This document shows positions 7,759 through 14,763 of a DNA stretch of 64,000 nt, piece by piece. Source of the DNA: Myceligenerans pegani (GTDB taxonomy: Bacteria; Actinomycetota; Actinomycetes; Actinomycetales; Cellulomonadaceae); the NCBI RefSeq assembly GCF_014892515.1, contig NZ_JADBGR010000088.1, forward strand, positions 62,001 through 126,000. The letters run 5' to 3'. Positions within the stretch are counted from its first letter, which is position 1. Each line of letters opens with the position of its first letter. A model generated the notes under the pieces. The model made no database searches and was not told the origin of the DNA. It was given only the letters and a program-made list of their open reading frames with translations. Position numbers and translations under genes: made by a program.

Positions 7759-9444
7759 CTACTGGTAGACGCGGACGTAGTCGATCACGTACCGCGACGG
7801 GAACGGCGTCGTCCCGTCGGGCGGCCCGGGCCAGTCACCGCCCACGGCGAGGTTGAGGATCATGTAGAACTCGTGGTCGTAGATCCAGGGACCGCGGGTC
7901 GCCTCCACCGTCGCCTTGTCCGCGTAGAAGACCTCCTGGCCATCGAGGAAGTACCGGATTCCGTGGCTGTCCCACTCCGCCGCGAACGTGTGGAACCCGT
8001 CGGAGATCTTCCCGCCGCCGGGCAGGCCGTAGCTGCCGCCGTACCCTCCGGCACCGTTGTAGGCGGGCGCGTGCAGGGTGGAGTGCGCCTCGTGCGGCTC
8101 CTGGCCGATGAACTCCATGATGTCCACCTCGCCGTTGTACGGCCAGGGGCGGCCCTCCAGGAAGTCGGTGCCCATCATCCAGAACGCCGGCCACAGCCCG
8201 CGCCCCTCGGGAACCTTGACGCGCGCCTCGAACCGCCCGTACTGCGCGTGGAACCTGTTCGACGTGTTCATCCGGTGTGACGTGTACTCGCGGCCCTCGT
8301 AGGCCTCGCGGCGCGCCTCGATGACGAAGTTGCCCTGGCCGTCGTGGAAGCCGTTGCCCTCGGGGGTGTAGTACTGCTGCTCGTTGTTGTTGGGCAGGCC
8401 GGGATCGACCGTCCACCTCGACGGGTCGGCGGGCGTTCCGGCGGCGCCGTCGAACTCGTCGCTCCACACGAGCTCGAGGTCGTCGAAGTCGGGATCGGCA
8501 GGCTCGGCGGGCGGTTGCTGCGGTGCCCCGCCGGTGCCGTACACCTGGAACTCCCACAGGGAGTAGCCGTACGGCCCGCTGCGGTCGGTCATGTGCACGC
8601 GCACGTGCCGGCCGTCGGCGTCGAGCGGGATCGTCTCCTTGAAGCCTGAACCGCTCGTCGTGGAGTGGACGGTGATCCAGGTCGCCCCGTCGGCGGACAC
8701 GTCGACGCTGTACGACGTCGCGTACGCCGGGTCCCACTGCAGGACGACGCTCGTCACGTGCGCCGTGGCCCCCAGATCGACGGCGATCCAGCCCTCGTCG
8801 GTCCAGCCGGTGTCCGCGTCGGTGGCCCAGCGGCTGGCCGGGTCAAGGTCGAAGGCCTTGTCCGGGGAGCACTCCCAGCAACTGGAGTCGTGCTGCTGGG
8901 AGGAGGCGGAGCCGGGCCTGCCGTACGACAGGAGGGTCTCGTCGGACGGGTCGGGTGGCGTGCCGTCCCCGGGGCCGAAGACCTGGAACTCCCACAGGGA
9001 GATGCCGTACGGCGTGGCGCGCTCGGTGGCCACGAGGCGCACGAACCGGCCGCTCCCGGAGATGGCGAGGGTCTCGTCACCACCGGTCGAGTCGGCGGTC
9101 GAGTAGATCGGGGACCAGCCGGCGCCGTCGTCGGACACCTCGATCCGGTATCCGGACGCGTAGGCGGCCTCCCAGTCAAGGGTGACGCCATCGATCTCCT
9201 GGACGCTGCCGAGGTCGACGCTGATCCACTGGCCGTCGGACCATGCGCTGGACCATCGGGTGCCGGGGTCGCCGTCGACGGCGTTCTCCCCGGTGCTCCA
9301 GTCGAACTCGGCGCTGGACGTGGTCACGGGCCGCCCCTGCGAGAGGGGCTCGGGCGCCGCGAGCGCGGGTGTCACGGTGATCGCCCCCGTGACCAGGGCC
9401 GCGGCCGCGACTACGGCCGCGAACAGGCGGGATGTTCGCCGCAT
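7759..9444 (-). CDS. Secreted GH16 beta-glucanase (laminarinase-like) with two F5/8C modules
   Basis: This 561-residue exported enzyme has an ATG at 9444 with AAGGAG seven bases upstream and a signal peptide ending PALAA. F5/8C modules lie at about 35–165 and 175–305, followed by the GH16 jelly-roll catalytic domain (about 325–561). The catalytic signature is GEVDIMEF, the ExDxxE form with the beta-bulge Met typical of bacterial endo-beta-1,3-(1,4)-glucanases. Further GH16 signatures are STLHAP, FHTFAAEWD and NLAVGGDWPG near the C-terminus. It should cut beta-1,3-glucans outside the cell. A 20-bp perfect palindrome lies 36 bp upstream of the start, pointing to LacI control. Confidence 0.93.
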   Translation of the reverse strand: MRRTSRLFAAVVAAAALVTGAITVTPALAAPEPLSQGRPVTTSSAEFDWSTGENAVDGDPGTRWSSAWSDGQWISVDLGSVQEIDGVTLDWEAAYASGYRIEVSDDGAGWSPIYSTADSTGGDETLAISGSGRFVRLVATERATPYGISLWEFQVFGPGDGTPPDPSDETLLSYGRPGSASSQQHDSSCWECSPDKAFDLDPASRWATDADTGWTDEGWIAVDLGATAHVTSVVLQWDPAYATSYSVDVSADGATWITVHSTTSGSGFKETIPLDADGRHVRVHMTDRSGPYGYSLWEFQVYGTGGAPQQPPAEPADPDFDDLELVWSDEFDGAAGTPADPSRWTVDPGLPNNNEQQYYTPEGNGFHDGQGNFVIEARREAYEGREYTSHRMNTSNRFHAQYGRFEARVKVPEGRGLWPAFWMMGTDFLEGRPWPYNGEVDIMEFIGQEPHEAHSTLHAPAYNGAGGYGGSYGLPGGGKISDGFHTFAAEWDSHGIRYFLDGQEVFYADKATVEATRGPWIYDHEFYMILNLAVGGDWPGPPDGTTPFPSRYVIDYVRVYQ

Positions 9445-9479
9445 GACGTGCTCCTTCGAACGTCGGACTCGTGCGGGTC

Positions 9480-9499
9480 GTGAGAGAGCGCTCTCTCAC
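9480..9499. promoter_or_regulatory. 20-bp perfect palindrome, LacI-type operator O3
   Basis: GTGAGAGAGCGCTCTCTCAC is a perfect palindrome that contains the same AGAGCGCTCT core as O1. It sits just upstream of the GH16 gene. The remaining gap to 9673 holds a dyad ACTGA-CAGT-TCAGT (9552–9565) and the next gene's promoter. Confidence 0.75.
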
Positions 9500-9638
9500 T
9501 CGCAACCCTGGCGGACGGGAGGCGCGGGCGTCAAGGGTTTCGCGGAAAGTCACTGACAGTTCAGTTAGCATTCTGGAGCGCGGGCCGGCGGCACGTGTGG
9601 TGCCGCTCGGTGGCGCGTGTTGTGCCGCTCACAGTTCG

Positions 9639-9667
9639 TTGACCTGTGCCGACGCGGTGCATAGCGT
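9639..9667 (+). promoter_or_regulatory. Promoter of the DoxX-like gene, leaderless
   Basis: TTGACC (9639–9644) and TAGCGT (9662–9667) are separated by exactly 17 bp. The -10 box ends six bases before the ATG at 9674, so transcription should start at or within a base or two of the start codon. No Shine-Dalgarno sequence is present, in keeping with a leaderless mRNA. Confidence 0.65.
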
Positions 9668-9673
9668 CGCAGT

Positions 9674-10033
9674 ATGGATCTCTTGCCCGATCCGGTGTGG
9701 CCCATGGTCCTCCTGGCCGTCGTCCAGGCCGTCGATGCCGCGCTCTGCGTCAAGCCCGTCGACTGGCCCGTGGGCCAGTGCCTGCGTGGCGTGAACTTCC
9801 CGGAGCGCTGGTGGTGGGTGTTCCCGTGGATCAAGGCGGCCGCGGCGCTGGGTCTGGTCGCCGGGATCTGGGTGCCCGCGCTGGGGACCGTGACCGCCGT
9901 GGCACTGGTGGTGTACTTCGCGCTCGCCCTCGGCTATCACGTCAGGGCCCGCAACCTCGGGATCTTCTTCGTGAGCGCCCTGGCGATGTTCGCGCTCTGC
10001 TCGGGCGTGCTGTGGTGGTCGTTCGTCGCCTGA
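9674..10033 (+). CDS. Small DoxX-like membrane protein
   Basis: This 119-residue protein has four hydrophobic stretches (about 10–26, 50–66, 68–88 and 96–117) and resembles the DoxX-like family of small integral membrane proteins. Its function is not established. It stands alone, converging with the radical-SAM gene with 10 bp between stops. The absence of a ribosome-binding site and the well-placed promoter suggest leaderless translation. Confidence 0.7.
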   Translation: MDLLPDPVWPMVLLAVVQAVDAALCVKPVDWPVGQCLRGVNFPERWWWVFPWIKAAAALGLVAGIWVPALGTVTAVALVVYFALALGYHVRARNLGIFFVSALAMFALCSGVLWWSFVA

Positions 10034-10043
10034 GACACCGGTG

Positions 10044-11825
10044 TCAGAAGAGGGCGTCCTGGCCTGGGGCGTCCGGCGCGGCCGGTGCACCTCGCGACGG
10101 CTCGGCCGATGCGGGCATCGCCCCCTCGGGATAGGCACCCTCGTCGCCGCGGGCCGGTCCGGGACCACCCGAACCAGAACTGCCCGGCCCGGGACCGCCC
10201 GGTCCGGAGGAGCCGGATCCGCCGCGGGTGCCGCCGTCGTCGTCGACGGCCTTGTCGGGGCCGCTGTCGAACCGGGAGGCGGCGCGGCCCAGGCCGCGCT
10301 CCGCGAGGAGCGGCTCGGCCCGCTCCCACAGCCAGTCCTGGTAGCGGCGATCGACGTAGGCGCGATCGCCGAAAATGCGCCGGTATCCCGCCGCGTGCTG
10401 CGGGAATTCGCGTCGCAGCCACTCCAGGTACCACTCCCTGGCGCCCGGCCGCAGATGCAGCGGGAGCACCGTCGCCCCTGTGGCGCCCGCCTCGGAGACG
10501 GCGTCGAGGAGGCGCGCGAGGTGGTCGCGGGAGTCGGTGAGCCACGGGAGCACGGGTGCGACCATGACCCCGCACGGCAGGCCGGCCTCCCGGATGGCGC
10601 GGATCAGCGCGAGCCGGGCGCGTGGCGTCGGCGTGCCGGGTTCGACCCTCTGCTGGAGTTCCTCGTCCGCGAAGGCGAGGGAGACGCCCAGTCCGACCTC
10701 GACCCGCTCCGCGGCCTCCGTGAGCAGCGGGAGGTCGCGGCGCAGCAGTGTGCCCTTGGTGAGGATCGAGAACGGGGTACCGGAGTCGGCCAGCGCCGAG
10801 ATGATCCCGGGCATCAGGCGGTACCGGCCCTCCGCACGCTGGTACGGGTCGGTGTTGGTGCCGAGCGCGACGGACTCGTGACCCCAGGAGGGCCTGGCCA
10901 GCTCCGCCCGGAGGACCTCGTCCACATTGACCTTGACCACCACCTGGGAATCGAAGTCCGCCCCGGCGTCGAGGTCCAGGTAGGTGTGGGAGCCGCGGGC
11001 GTAGCAGTTGTGACTGATCACGCCGTCGGCGACGAAGTCCCCGGTGCCCGTGGTGATGTCGACCAGGTCGGTCTCGTGGCCCAGGTCCTCGACCGACACC
11101 ACCGTTCGGCCGGGGGAGGTCCGCACGAGCCGGCCGACGACGTCGACGGGAGACGGAGCACCGGAACCCGGGAGACCGGGCCCGCCGACGGGATCGATTC
11201 CCGCGAGACCGTCGCCCGGGCGCAGCACCGGGCGCTCGGCACGCGCGGTGCCCGGATCGACCGAATCGGCCGACGGGTGGCCGTGCGGCACGCGTCCCGC
11301 GGACGGCGCGAGGCGGGCATCCGCCTCGTCGGCGGAGGCTCCCGCCACGTACCGCCAGCCGTCGCCGGTGAGGAACCGGTGGTCGCCGCTGGCGACGAGG
11401 GTGGTGCCGTCGGCGGTCGTCACGCGATATGCGCGCTTGACCGTACGCCACGCGTCCCGGACGTCGGTCTCGACCAGGACGCGGCGGCCGCCGTCGGGCA
11501 GCGTGCCGATGACGCGGTCGCCCGGGACGAGGTCGCCGATGGGACGCCACGTGCCGTCGCCGAGCAGTACCGGCGTGTCCGGCGCCAGGCAGTAGCGACA
11601 GGCATGACTGCAGCCGCGGTAGGGGTTCACGGTCCAGCGGAACGGCATCCGGGACGCGGCCGGAACCTTCGACAGCGCGCTCCGGGCGACGACCTCGTGG
11701 AACGTGACGCCGTCGAACTCCGGGCTGCGGACGGCACGGATCAGCCCGGCCGTGCGCAGCGCGGGGAGCTCGAGTCCCGGCAGCGCGCCGTCGTCCGTGG
11801 TGAGTTGCTGGCCTGCCCATCGCAC
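10044..11825 (-). CDS. Rv2578c-type radical SAM protein containing an intein
   Basis: The start was set at GTG 11825 because the family begins at the (V/M)RWxGQ motif and a -10 like TCGAAT ends seven bases upstream; an ATG at 11843 would add six residues. The 593-residue precursor starts with DDGALPGLELPALR and FDGVTFHEVVARSAL, followed by the cluster motif. In the spliced product, GCSHACRY joins CYARGSHTYLDLD to give CX3CX2C. A 195-residue intein (residues about 79–273) sits exactly before the third cysteine. After it come TNTDPYQ, the barrel segments FSILTKGTLL and MVAPVLP, and a Gly/Ser/Pro-rich tail. The mature protein should bind a 4Fe-4S cluster and S-adenosylmethionine; its substrate is unknown. 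The gene lies near hisS and rel, as in mycobacteria. Confidence 0.92.
   Translation of the reverse strand: MRWAGQQLTTDDGALPGLELPALRTAGLIRAVRSPEFDGVTFHEVVARSALSKVPAASRMPFRWTVNPYRGCSHACRYCLAPDTPVLLGDGTWRPIGDLVPGDRVIGTLPDGGRRVLVETDVRDAWRTVKRAYRVTTADGTTLVASGDHRFLTGDGWRYVAGASADEADARLAPSAGRVPHGHPSADSVDPGTARAERPVLRPGDGLAGIDPVGGPGLPGSGAPSPVDVVGRLVRTSPGRTVVSVEDLGHETDLVDITTGTGDFVADGVISHNCYARGSHTYLDLDAGADFDSQVVVKVNVDEVLRAELARPSWGHESVALGTNTDPYQRAEGRYRLMPGIISALADSGTPFSILTKGTLLRRDLPLLTEAAERVEVGLGVSLAFADEELQQRVEPGTPTPRARLALIRAIREAGLPCGVMVAPVLPWLTDSRDHLARLLDAVSEAGATGATVLPLHLRPGAREWYLEWLRREFPQHAAGYRRIFGDRAYVDRRYQDWLWERAEPLLAERGLGRAASRFDSGPDKAVDDDGGTRGGSGSSGPGGPGPGSSGSGGPGPARGDEGAYPEGAMPASAEPSRGAPAAPDAPGQDALF
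11007..11591 (-). other. Intein coding segment (mini-intein, no homing endonuclease)
   Basis: The segment encodes 195 residues. Block A is CLAPDTPVLLGDGTW with Cys1. Block B is LVASGDHRFLT with its His. Block F is LVDITTGTGDFVADG. Block G ends in ISHN, followed by +1 Cys of the host. All residues needed for protein splicing are visible: Cys1, the block-B His, the penultimate His, the terminal Asn and the +1 Cys. The middle (about 85 residues) is Pro/Gly-rich without LAGLIDADG motifs, so no endonuclease remains. The +1 Cys is itself the third Fe-S ligand of the host enzyme. Confidence 0.95.
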
Positions 11826-11833
11826 ACAGAGAT

Positions 11834-11849
11834 TCGAACACATGTTCCC
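11834..11849. promoter_or_regulatory. LexA (SOS)-box-like dyad overlapping the radical-SAM promoter
   Basis: TCGAACACATGTTCCC has the GAAC-N4-GTTC dyad of actinobacterial LexA boxes (consensus TCGAAC-N4-GTTCGA) with an imperfect right end. It overlaps the candidate -10 of the radical-SAM gene, just upstream of GTG 11825. A -35-like TTGCGA lies 17 bp upstream of that -10. DNA-damage control is therefore possible but needs testing. Confidence 0.5.
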
Positions 11850-12093
11850 ATGGTTCGCAACTCTTCGGCCGCGATATGCGTGATATGTGCGCAATGTGAT
11901 GGGGCGGAGCGGCGGCGCAGGACCCGGTAGGGCATCGCGCCGCCGTGTCCTGACGCGCGTGGTCGGGCGTCACATGCCGCGGACGTTCAGCAGGACGTTC
12001 GGCGACCCGCGCCGCGCGTCCGAGGCGACGCCCGTTGTGCCGCCGGTCACGAGCGCGGAAGCCTCGGGGTGAAAACGTACCGACGGGCGCTCG

Positions 12094-12130
12094 GGGCATA
12101 CCAGATTTTCATCACTGTTGATGTATGCCC
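12094..12130 (-). terminator. Nested dyads downstream of hisS, probable terminator
   Basis: GGGCATAC (12094–12101) pairs with GTATGCCC (12123–12130), and inside it CATCA pairs with TGATG around a 4-nt loop. It lies 28–64 bases after the hisS stop in an AT-rich patch. Apart from this and the LexA-like box, the 332-bp gap 11826–12157 shows no gene. Confidence 0.45.
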
Positions 12131-12157
12131 TCGGCGAGGCGGGCTCGCCTGGCCTGG

Positions 12158-13756
12158 CTACTTCCCGGACTCGGCGCCGGGCACCGCGCGGGGGTGCAGG
12201 TCCTCGGCCGGGGGTTCCCATGTCGTCGCGTCGGCGTCGACCTGCTCGCCCGAGCGGATGTCCTTGACCGAGCCGGTCAGGCGGCCCGCGAGAGCAGGCG
12301 CGCCGGCGTCCTCGGGGGCGGGGACCGCTGTGGCGGGGGCTGCGTCGGCGGGGGCACTGTCGGCGGGGACTGCGTCGGCGGGAGTGGAGTCCGCGGCGGC
12401 GGCGTCCGCGGCGGCGGTGCCCGCGGCGGCGTCCGCCGGCGCGGACGGCTCGGGCGCGGACGGCTCGGGCGCGGACGGCTCCGGTGTGGAGGCCTCCCCG
12501 CCTGGCTCGCCCGGGAACCAGACGAACGGGATCCCGCGGCGATCCGCGTACCTGATCTGCTTGCCGAACTTCGCGGCGGTCGGGGCCACCTCGCACGGGA
12601 TGCCCCGGCCGCGCAGGGCGGAGGCGACGGCGTCGGACACCGGCCGCGTCTCCTCCGTCGTGACCGCGACGAGCACGGCGGCGGGCACACCACGGGTGGC
12701 GGTCACGAGGCCGCCGGAGAGCAACCGGGACACGAGCCGGCTGACCCCGACCGACAGGCCGACACCCGGGTAGGTGTTCTTCCCGTCCGACGCCAGCGTG
12801 TCGTACCGGCCGCCGGAGCAGACCGAGCCGAGCTGCTCGTGCCCCACCAGCACCGTCTCGTAGACCGAGCCGGTGTAGTAGTCCAGCCCGCGGGCGATCT
12901 TCAGGTCCGCGACGACGACGCCGGGCACCCTCTCCCCCGCCGCCACGACGAGCGCCTCGAGCTCGGCGAGCCCGGTGGTGAGGAGCTCCGTCACGGCGCC
13001 GTACGACTCCGCGAGCGTCCGCACGTCGGCGATCACCGACACGTCGGAGCCGCTGATGCCCGCGAGCGCGAGGCACGCCTTGGCCTGGTCCTCGCTCGCC
13101 CCGCACTCCTCGACGAGGAGCGCGGCGACCTTCTCCGGGCCGATCTTGTCGAGCTTGTCGATCTGCCGCAGCGCGCCCTCGACGTCCGACAGGCCGATGC
13201 CGCGGTAGAACCCTTCGGCGACCTTGCGGTTGTTGACGAGGATGCGTACTGGCGGCAGGCCGACCTCGCGCAGGGCACCGAACGCCTCGGCCATGACGAG
13301 GGGGACCTCGACCTCGTAGTGGTACGGGAGGTCCCCGGAGCCGACGACGTCGATGTCGGCCTGTGTGAACTCACGGAACCGGCCCTCCTGAGGGCGCTCA
13401 CCGCGCCAGACCTTCTGGATCTGGTACCGCTTGAAGGGAAAGGAGAGCCTGCCGGCGTTCTCCAGCACGTAGCGGGCGAACGGAACGGTGAGGTCGAAGT
13501 GGAGTCCGAGCTGCTTGTCGCCGCGCTCCCGCTGACCGGGCTCGTCGAGCTCCTGGAGCCTCGAGAGCACGTAGACCTCCTTGGAGGTCTCGCCTTTGCG
13601 CAGCAACTGCTCGAGCGGTTCGACGGCCCGGGTCTCGATCCCGGCGTACCCGTGCAGCTCGAACGTACGACGCAGCACGTCGAGCACGTGCTGCTCGACG
13701 ACGCGGTCCTGCGGGAGCCATTCGGGGAAACCGGAGAGTGGAGCGATACGGGCCAT
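12158..13756 (-). CDS. hisS: Histidyl-tRNA synthetase with a repetitive insertion
   Basis: This 532-residue class II aminoacyl-tRNA synthetase attaches histidine to tRNA-His. Motif 1 (SGFPEWLP and following), FDLTVPFARYV, motif 2 (YQIQKVWRGERPQEGRFREF), the histidine-binding LDYYTG and SVCSGGRYDTL, and motif 3 (GVGLSVGVSRL) are all present. The anticodon-binding domain is interrupted at about residues 419–494 (12275–12502) by an Ala/Pro/Asp/Ser segment that begins with tandem PEPSA repeats. The conserved GSVKDIRSGEQV then resumes. The enzyme core is intact, so the insertion is probably a tolerated surface loop. The protein is about 70–80 residues longer than usual for this reason. Confidence 0.97.
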   Translation of the reverse strand: MARIAPLSGFPEWLPQDRVVEQHVLDVLRRTFELHGYAGIETRAVEPLEQLLRKGETSKEVYVLSRLQELDEPGQRERGDKQLGLHFDLTVPFARYVLENAGRLSFPFKRYQIQKVWRGERPQEGRFREFTQADIDVVGSGDLPYHYEVEVPLVMAEAFGALREVGLPPVRILVNNRKVAEGFYRGIGLSDVEGALRQIDKLDKIGPEKVAALLVEECGASEDQAKACLALAGISGSDVSVIADVRTLAESYGAVTELLTTGLAELEALVVAAGERVPGVVVADLKIARGLDYYTGSVYETVLVGHEQLGSVCSGGRYDTLASDGKNTYPGVGLSVGVSRLVSRLLSGGLVTATRGVPAAVLVAVTTEETRPVSDAVASALRGRGIPCEVAPTAAKFGKQIRYADRRGIPFVWFPGEPGGEASTPEPSAPEPSAPEPSAPADAAAGTAAADAAAADSTPADAVPADSAPADAAPATAVPAPEDAGAPALAGRLTGSVKDIRSGEQVDADATTWEPPAEDLHPRAVPGAESGK

Positions 13757-13995
13757 GCGTCAGATCCTCCCACGGGAGGGGGACATCGAGCCCGGGCTTT
13801 CCACAGGGCAGGCGCCGCTCACGGCGTGGACAAATGCAGTTCACCCCTGCCCGGCGCGGCACAGGCAGAATGTCCTGGCCCGCGATGCCTACACTGTCCC
13901 CGCACGGACTGCAACGGCCCAGGGTCCCACGATGACCCGCCCGGCGCGGGACGCGTGCCCCGGATGAGCAGCGAGCGGAGAGGAGCCCGGCGACG

Positions 13996-14763
13996 GTGTC
14001 GACCAGCAAGCAGCGTCAGCGCGCCCAGCAGGCCAGGAAGCAGCAGGCGAAGCAGGAGCAGCGCAGGGCCGCCCAGCGGGCTCGCCGACGGCGCCTGACG
14101 GCGCTGATCGCCGGTGTGGCGGCGTTGGCACTGGTGGCGACATTCGTGGTCGCCGCGCTGGTGAACACGGGCCCGGCCGAGGCGGTCGAGTGCGATCCGG
14201 GCACCACCGACGCCCGTGCGGATCACGAGCTGCCCGATCCCGGCGTCGCCGAGGACCGTACCTGGACCGTCACGCTGCACACGTGCGCGACGGGTACCGA
14301 GCAGGACATCACGCTCGAGCTCGACGGTGCGGCGGCTCCGCAGGCGGTGGCCAGCTTCGTGACGCTCGCCGGCGAGGGCTACTTCGACGGCACCGGCTGC
14401 CACCGGCTCACCACGTCCGGAATCTACGTGCTGCAGTGCGGCGATCCGACCTTCACCGGCACGGGCGGCCCGGGCTACGAGTTCGGGCCCATCGAGAACG
14501 CCCCGGAGGACGACGTCTACCCCGCCGGCACCGTCGCGATGGCGCGCCAGGGCGGTAACGGCGAGTCCATGGGCTCCCAGTTCTTCCTCGTGTACGAGGA
14601 CTCCCAGATCCCGTCGGACGAAGCCGGCGGATACACGGTCTTCGGGGAGATCACATCCGGCCTGGACGTCGTCCGGGCAGTCGCGGACGAGGGCGTGGCC
14701 GATGGCGCCACGGACGGCGAACCTGCCGGCCCCGTCACCATCGAAGGAGTTGAGACCCAGTGA
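13996..14763 (+). CDS. Membrane-anchored cyclophilin-type peptidyl-prolyl isomerase
   Basis: This 255-residue protein starts at GTG 13996 behind GAGAGGAG. A long basic Gln/Arg cytoplasmic head (1–32) is followed by one membrane segment (about 33–56), and then an extracytoplasmic cyclophilin domain with ASFVTLAGEGYFDGTGCHRL, GNGESMGSQFFLVYEDS and YTVFGEITSGLDVV. It should assist proline isomerisation in exported proteins. The usual FHR of the active site reads CHR here, which may lower activity. The gene is divergent from hisS and overlaps the next gene by GTGA, as expected for an operon. The 239-bp gap to hisS contains no gene. Confidence 0.92.
   Translation: MSTSKQRQRAQQARKQQAKQEQRRAAQRARRRRLTALIAGVAALALVATFVVAALVNTGPAEAVECDPGTTDARADHELPDPGVAEDRTWTVTLHTCATGTEQDITLELDGAAAPQAVASFVTLAGEGYFDGTGCHRLTTSGIYVLQCGDPTFTGTGGPGYEFGPIENAPEDDVYPAGTVAMARQGGNGESMGSQFFLVYEDSQIPSDEAGGYTVFGEITSGLDVVRAVADEGVADGATDGEPAGPVTIEGVETQ

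Noticed and set aside
12125-14098. Very long plus-strand open frame opposite hisS
   Set aside because: It is a GC-rich antisense shadow: composition is Arg/Gly/Ala-rich, no domain is seen, and hisS on the other strand is unambiguous.
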